Shown one piece after another: positions 7,616 through 7,985 of a DNA stretch of 7,985 bases (the first letter of the stretch is position 1; the number at the start of each line of letters is the position of its first letter). The position numbers and the translations under genes were made by a program. Source of the DNA: an uncultured Eubacteriales bacterium (lineage in GTDB: Bacteria > Bacillota > Clostridia > Christensenellales > CAG-138); NCBI GenBank assembly GCA_900543475.1, contig UQRU01000095.1:1-7985 (forward strand), given 5' to 3'. The notes beneath the pieces were generated by a model. That model did not search any database. It had not been told where the DNA came from and worked only from the letters and a program-made list of their open reading frames with translations.

Positions 7616-7792
7616 ATGATGACCAAGTCCAAGGCAGGCTGCCAAACCATTGGCTGCCGTGTAGCCAGCTGCGCCTACAACAAAAGCGGGCACAGCTGTG
7701 ATCTCGACTGTGTCGAGATCGCACCCCGCAGAGGCTGTCACTCCGGCGAAGCCTGCGATGAAAGCATCTGCGCCAGCTACAAAGCCCGCTAA
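7616..7792 (+). CDS. Small cysteine-rich DUF1540-type protein
   Basis: A 58-residue soluble protein with eight cysteines (9, 14, 19, 28, 32, 41, 47, 52), no signal peptide and no membrane segment. The pattern C-x4-C-x4-C-x-Y-N followed by a Cys-rich centre and a C-terminal Cys resembles DUF1540, a family of unknown function common in Clostridia. The cysteine spacing suggests metal binding, possibly zinc, but no function is established. The start at 7616 is supported by a strong AGGAGG at 7605-7610 with 5-nt spacing; a second ATG at 7619 is also well placed. The same frame is open further upstream to 7427, overlapping lplA in another frame, but nothing there looks coding. The 77-nt gap after lplA has no clear promoter, so it may be cotranscribed with lplA. 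A terminator follows 15 nt after the stop. Confidence 0.82.
   Translation: MMTKSKAGCQTIGCRVASCAYNKSGHSCDLDCVEIAPRRGCHSGEACDESICASYKAR
7697..7723 (+). other. 12-bp hairpin inside the DUF1540 coding region
   Basis: TGTGATCTCGAC (7697-7708) and GTCGAGATCGCA (7712-7723) pair along 12 positions, with a single T-G wobble (7699/7721) and a TGT loop (7709-7711). It covers codons for residues 28-36 (Cys-Asp-Leu-Asp-Cys-Val-Glu-Ile-Ala). It is not followed by a T-run, so it is not a terminator. Confidence 0.7.
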
Positions 7793-7807
7793 CCCCGGGC
7801 AAACAGG

Positions 7808-7833
7808 AAAAAGCGGCTTTATGCCGCTTTTTT
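7808..7833 (+). terminator. Rho-independent terminator after the DUF1540 gene
   Basis: AAAAAGCGGC (7808-7817) pairs with GCCGCTTTTT (7823-7832) around a TTTAT loop. The stem runs straight into a T-rich tract continuing to about 7842. It begins 15 nt past the stop codon and should end the lplA-DUF1540 transcript just before the right-hand repeat. Because the stem includes an A-run it may also work on the minus strand. Confidence 0.9.
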
Positions 7834-7842
7834 CCTTTTTTT

Positions 7843-7976
7843 CGGGGCTCCGCCCCGGACCCCGCCAGGGGCTCTGCCCCTGGACCCCGTTGGGGGCTCC
7901 GCCCCCTTCCGCAGTTCGCAAAGGTCGTTGCGCGTCGCCGCCAAGGCGGCTTCCTTCAACTCCCTTGCTCACTGGG
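7843..7976 (+). repeat. Multi-hairpin GC-rich repeat, right copy
   Basis: Inverted copy of the element at 1-131. Stems are CGGGGC/GCCCCG at 7843-7848/7852-7857, CCAGGGGC/GCCCCTGG at 7865-7872/7876-7883, GGGGGC/GCCCCC at 7892-7897/7901-7906 and GCCGCC/GGCGGC at 7937-7942/7945-7950. In three of them the loop is TCC or TCT. Relative to the transcription unit running into it, this copy has the same polarity as the left one. Here it lies just behind a regular terminator, so it is probably not needed to stop transcription. Only 9 nt of other sequence follow before the window ends. Confidence 0.85.
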
Positions 7977-7985
7977 CTTCCGCCT

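Noticed and set aside
1..7985. CRISPR array, tRNA or rRNA gene, transposase
   Set aside because: No spaced direct repeats, no cloverleaf or rRNA-like segment and no transposase or integrase motifs were seen. The hairpin repeats have no coding capacity of their own.

Overview
The window is a compact, GC-rich stretch that reads like a gut-type Clostridia chromosome (Eubacteriales, probably an Oscillospiraceae-like lineage). Three things suggest this: a glgBCDA glycogen operon containing a Firmicutes-type GlgD next to GlgC, a small cysteine-rich DUF1540-type protein, and strong AGGAGG-type ribosome binding sites. The genus cannot be fixed from the sequence alone.

Layout. Positions 1-131 hold a multi-hairpin repeat. 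Positions 148-6361 hold four minus-strand genes transcribed in the order glgB, glgC, glgD, glgA. glgB overlaps glgC by 4 nt, glgC and glgD are 2 nt apart, and glgA follows after a 216-nt structured gap that may carry its own promoter. Positions 6362-6569 form a divergent, AT-richer promoter region with candidate promoters in both directions and an imperfect 14-nt inverted repeat. Then, on the plus strand, come lplA (6570-7538), a 58-residue cysteine-rich protein (7616-7792), a rho-independent terminator (7808-7833) and a second copy of the hairpin repeat (7843-7976) in inverted orientation.

How the genes work together. GlgC, probably with its catalytically degenerate paralogue GlgD, makes ADP-glucose. 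GlgA polymerises it into alpha-1,4-glucan, and GlgB adds alpha-1,6 branches. No phosphorylase (glgP) or debranching gene is present, so degradation must be encoded elsewhere. lplA (lipoate scavenging) and the DUF1540 gene have no evident link to glycogen and simply share the intergenic region.

Most of the window is conventional metabolism. The parts worth a second look are the pair of near-identical hairpin repeats, each lying in the same polarity downstream of a transcription unit and showing a paired base change in one stem; an 87-residue Pro/Lys/Glu-rich N-terminal extension on GlgA, with a possible internal start that would skip most of it; a basic Pro/Lys-rich tail on GlgB; the degenerate active site of GlgD; a 12-bp hairpin inside the DUF1540 coding region; and the inverted repeat in the divergent promoter. 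I found no clear evidence for a wholly new multi-gene system.
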